Positions 60,996 to 64,000 of a DNA stretch of 64,000 bases are shown here, piece by piece. Position 1 is the stretch's first letter. Every line of letters starts with the position of its first letter. A program made the translations under genes and the position numbers. The notes under the pieces are model-generated. The model saw nothing but the letters and a program-made list of their open reading frames with translations, had not been told where the DNA came from and searched no databases. Source of the DNA: Primulina eburnea (lineage: Eukaryota > Streptophyta > Magnoliopsida > Lamiales > Gesneriaceae); NCBI RefSeq assembly GCF_022965805.1, contig NC_133101.1, positions 42,941,642 through 43,005,641 on the forward strand, given 5' to 3'.

Positions 60996-61541
60996 CTATG
61001 AGTCGAGGATATGCTTCCCATCCAATTTTCTTATAAATTGGCAAACAGGGTCTTTTTTAGTCGGATTCCAAAGACTATGACGCTCATCTTGAAATTGTTT
61101 CCATAAACGGAGAAGTTCAATATGCACATGTCCACTAGAATGCGTCTCAAGAATCAATAAGATGTTATCTAAAGACTCCTTACTTAGCCCATTCTTAATG
61201 AAATCAATTTTATCTTCTCTGTTATTGGAAACACATCCCAAAGATCTGCATCGTTTGTCACAAGTCCATCTTGCACACTTATGACAAACCCCTAAACTTT
61301 TGGCCCTTCGTTTTTTCGCATAAGTGCTTTTTCCTAATCCAGGCAAATACCGAATGAGCAATGATTGTGGAACTTCTCCTCCTAATCGGACCTTAGCTTC
61401 AATTACAAGACGAATATCTTCTGGAATTCCTTTTTGCATTAGCAATCTCAATCTTTCACACCTTCCTGCATAAATTTTTCTTAGAACACTTTCAGAAACA
61501 GAGGGAAAATATTTACAAATTTTTGAGAGAATTTCATCCAT
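60996..61541 (-). CDS. Carlavirus-type cysteine-rich nucleic-acid-binding protein homologue
   Basis: A 181-residue open ORF. Residues 71-81 form a strongly basic stretch (KSTYAKKRRAK), followed by a compact cysteine cluster C86-x2-C89-x4-C94-x3-C98-x4-C103. A basic motif directly before a small zinc-binding cluster is the signature of the cysteine-rich nucleic-acid-binding proteins of carlaviruses and relatives (Pfam Carla_C4 / Viral_NABP). Several of those suppress RNA silencing, and some enter the nucleus. This protein is longer, with an extra helical N-terminus (1-60) and a C-terminal tail (105-181). It lies 173 nt after the integrase stop of element J and 207 nt before LOG. A YAG acceptor-like site with a long pyrimidine tract (AG at 61676-61675) precedes it. 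The homology call rests on motif pattern, not a search. Suppressor activity is a guess. Confidence 0.72.
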   Translation of the reverse strand: MDEILSKICKYFPSVSESVLRKIYAGRCERLRLLMQKGIPEDIRLVIEAKVRLGGEVPQSLLIRYLPGLGKSTYAKKRRAKSLGVCHKCARWTCDKRCRSLGCVSNNREDKIDFIKNGLSKESLDNILLILETHSSGHVHIELLRLWKQFQDERHSLWNPTKKDPVCQFIRKLDGKHILDS

Positions 61542-61714
61542 TTTGAAAAGAAAAGAAATGATTTTTTTTTTATTTTTGTATCAGCAATTGTGGGAAACTG
61601 ATTTAACCGACTATGAGAGTCACGGAGTACCGTTATCCGCCATTTAACCGGGAAAATAAAAAGATTAAGGAAACCTGAAATAAAAACAAACAAAATTAAA
61701 TGCAACATAAAAAT
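61542..61714 (-). promoter_or_regulatory. Leader with putative 3' splice site between integrase and accessory ORFs
   Basis: On minus, TTTGTTTGTTTTTATTTCAG|G is a strong 3' splice-site-like sequence (AG at 61676-61675). Env-like ORFs of some plant Ty3 elements are thought to be expressed from spliced RNA, which this would allow. Confidence 0.45.
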
Positions 61715-62726
61715 TTAAGGATCAGAAAGGGAAATAAACTCTTCTTGAAAGATTTCATTTTCGAAAAATGGTTTAAGCCTTTGTCCATTCACTTTGAAAA
61801 CATCACCATTTTTAGGATTTTTCAATATCCACAGCTCCATAAGGATACACATGCTTTACAAGATATGGGCCTGTCCATCTTGATCGTAATTTTCTTGGGA
61901 ATATGTGAAGTCGAGAATTATAAAACAAAACTTTTTTACCAATCTCAAAAGATTTTCTAAGAATTGTTTTATCATGAAATGATTTGATTTTTGCTTTAAA
62001 AATCCTTGAATTCTCATACGCATCATTTCTGAGTTCATCAATTTCATTAAGTTGCAATTTACGCAATTTGTTGGCATCATCCATGCTTGAATTTAAAGTT
62101 TTGATCGTCCAATAAGTTTTATGTTCCAATTCCACAGGCAAATGACAATGTTTTCCATAAACCAACCTATAGGGAGACATATTCAATGATGTTTTAAAAG
62201 CTGTTCGATATGCCCACAGTGCCATCATTAAGTCGCAGAGACCAATCTTTTCTATTTGAGTTAACAGTTTTTTCCAAAATTTGCTTTATCTCCTATTAGC
62301 TAATTCAACTTGTCCATTTGTTTGAGGATGATAAGGAGTTGTTACTTTGTGAGTAATACCATATTTTTTCATTAATGAAGCAAATGGTTTATTAACAAAG
62401 TGAGTTCCCCCCATCACTTATCATAGCTCGAGGAATTCCGAATCTACTAAAAATATTTTCTTTCAAAAATTTGATGACGATTTTATGATCATTTGTTCGA
62501 CATGGAATTGCCTCTATCCATTTGGAAACATAATCAACTGCAACTAAAATATACAAGTTTCCAAACGACGGTGGAAAAGGTCCCATAAAATCAATTCCCC
62601 AACAGTCAAAGATTTAATTTCAATGATAGGATTTAAAGGCATCATGTTTCTTTTTGAAATTGCACCCAATTTTTGACAATTTTCACAGATCTTGCAGATT
62701 TTGTGGGTGTCTTTAAACAAAGTGGG
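61715..62726 (-). pseudogene. Integrase of element J, with frameshifts
   Basis: Domains in order: zinc-finger cysteines (ICKICENC), core ([32 protein letters not shown]), YHPQT region, [24 protein letters not shown], and a C-terminal domain ([21 protein letters not shown]) ending at the stop 61715. Lesions seen: a tryptophan-to-stop near 62727, and single-base frameshifts near 62612, 62408, 62290, 62223 and 61815. Most are in homopolymer runs, so some could be assembly errors. Longest open pieces: 62586-62392 and 62228-61812. Confidence 0.88.
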
Positions 62727-64000
62727 CTAATAAAATCCACACTGCAAAATTTTTGCAGCCGTTTTCTTTGAAGAAAAATGTCCTCCGCATGCTTCTGAAT
62801 GACAAAATTTAACGACACTACTTACCTCATTGTCGGGTATGCAACGTCGAAAAATTTGATCTGGACAGTACTTGAACAGATACAGATCATCCCAATAAAA
62901 GTTTTTTACCTCATTCAAAAATTTTCTCTTATCTTGGGAACTCCATTGCGGTGGCATTTTTCCTGTCACAAGAAAATTTACTATGTTAGCAAACCAAGGT
63001 GTAGTAGTAACTGAAAATAGATGTTCATCAGGAAAATTATCGTTAATTGGTGTCATTTCAAAAGATGATCCTGTTACTAGTCTCGATAAATGATCGGCTA
63101 CGACATTCTCGGTTCCTTTTTTATCTTTGATCATAATGTCAAATTCTTGGAGCAACAAAATCCATTGTATCAGTCGTGGCTTTGCATCCTGTTTCGTCAA
63201 CAAATATCTAATAGCAGAATGATCAGTAAACACAATAGTCATTGATCCAATCAAATAAGAACGAGATTTATCTAATGCAAATATTACAGCAAGTAGTTCT
63301 TTTTCAGTTGTGGAGTAATTCATTTGAGCATTGTTTAAAATTCTACTTGCATAATATATCACATAAGGCTTACCGTTTCTTCTTTGACCCAGTACTGCAC
63401 CGACTGCATAATCACTCGCGTCACACATGATTTCAAATGGTAAAGACCAATCAGGAGGTTGCATGATAGGAGCTGATGTTAAATGTCGAATGATTTTATC
63501 AAAAGCATTTTGACATTCTTGAGTCCACTCAAATGCAGTGTCTTTTGTTAAGAGGTTACAAATGGGTTTAGAGATTAAACTAAAGTCCTTTATAAACCTC
63601 CTATAAAATCCAGCATGTCCCAAAAATGAGCGAATTTCTTTAATGGTTTTTGGAGGGGGTAAATTGGCAATGACATCAACTTTTGCTTTATCAACTTCAA
63701 TTCCATGAGATGACACGACATGTCCCAAAACAATTCCAGAAGTAATCATGTAATGACATTTTTCCAAATTTAAAATAAGACCTTTTTCCTCGCATCTTTT
63801 TAAAACTTTTTCCAAATTTTCAAGACAATTATCAAATGTATTCCCAAAGACAGTTAAATCATCCATGAAAATTTCCAAACAACTTTTCAACCATGTCGCA
63901 AAAAATGCTTAGCATACATCTTTGAAATGTTGCTGGGGCATTGCATAATCCAAATGGCATCCTTCTAAATGCAAATGTTCCAAAAGGACATGTGAATGTA
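62727..64000 (-). pseudogene. Reverse transcriptase and RNase H of element J
   Basis: 63890-62727 is open for 387 codons: FMDDLTVFG (the YxDD active site as F-MDD, residues 8-11), [64 protein letters not shown] and [10 protein letters not shown], then the pre-integrase [16 protein letters not shown]. These are Athila-branch features. Upstream, RT continues to the window edge in another frame (MPFGLCNAPATFQ) after a one-base shift near 63888. The rest of RT, protease and gag lie outside. Confidence 0.9.

Larger units (their letters stand above)
57520..64000 (-). mobile_element. Element J: Athila-like element with two accessory ORFs
   Basis: Minus-strand order: RT and RNase H (64000-62727, continuing outside), integrase (to 61715), a cysteine-rich viral-type ORF (61541-60996), a LOG ORF (60788-60150), spacer, PPT (58929-58920) and 3' LTR (58919-57520). 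LTR ends are TGTGATAAAG and GTGCAACA. It is inserted in H integrase; the left TSD would be ttgat (57515-57519), and the partner lies outside. Accessory ORFs between integrase and the 3' LTR are where Athila-type env-like genes sit, but these two are not env-like. Confidence 0.85.

Overview
This is repeat-rich nuclear DNA from a flowering plant, probably a dicot with a large genome. The evidence is tRNA-Met-primed Ty3/gypsy chromoviruses, Athila-like and SIRE-like elements, a CACTA transposon, a hAT MITE and an intronless copy of a plant LOG (cytokinin-activating) gene. I found no ordinary single-copy host gene. Nearly every base belongs to a stack of nested mobile elements. Most boundaries are fixed by TG...CA ends, 5-bp target-site duplications (TSDs), primer-binding sites (PBS) and polypurine tracts (PPT).

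Layout. 1-8372: a very young non-coding LTR element (LARD-1, minus strand), inserted in the LTR of an older element B (8373-14197, plus). B carries a hAT MITE and has only about 430 bp between its two LTRs. 14198-30590: an Athila-like element K (minus), whose integrase gene is split by B, by a solo LTR (14271-16398) and by a 12.8-kb Tekay-type chromovirus D (16626-29418). D has its own nested solo LTR (17186-18796). 30591-32460: an unassigned stretch and SIRE/Maximus-like copia remains. 32461-39344: degraded Tekay-like LTRs (E), interrupted by a solo LTR (32580-34346) and a CACTA element (35109-38444) that contains another solo LTR (35433-37496). 39345-48663: element F with a deleted element G inside it. 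48665-49819: a copia-like LTR piece. 49820-57519: element H with a solo LTR in its protease gene. 57520-64000: an Athila-like element J (minus), which runs off the window.

The most interesting object is J. Between the end of its integrase and its 3' LTR, where some Athila-type elements carry an env-like ORF, it has two open same-strand ORFs. The first (60996-61541) encodes a 181-residue basic, cysteine-rich protein resembling the nucleic-acid-binding / silencing-suppressor family of carlaviruses. The second (60150-60788) encodes a full-length, intronless LONELY GUY (LOG) cytokinin riboside monophosphate phosphoribohydrolase. Each is preceded by a pyrimidine-rich 3' splice-site-like sequence. 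A retrotransposon carrying a possible suppressor of RNA silencing next to a cytokinin-activating enzyme would be a new kind of element-host interaction; function is inferred, not shown.

A second system-like pattern lies in the LTRs that begin TGTAA(G/T)GCCCGA. Six of them carry one of three unrelated families of GC-rich dyad repeats, always ending about 45-50 bp upstream of the TATA box. They also carry consensus splice donors and acceptors inside the LTR. A short hairpin beside the PPT is kept even in elements that code for nothing.
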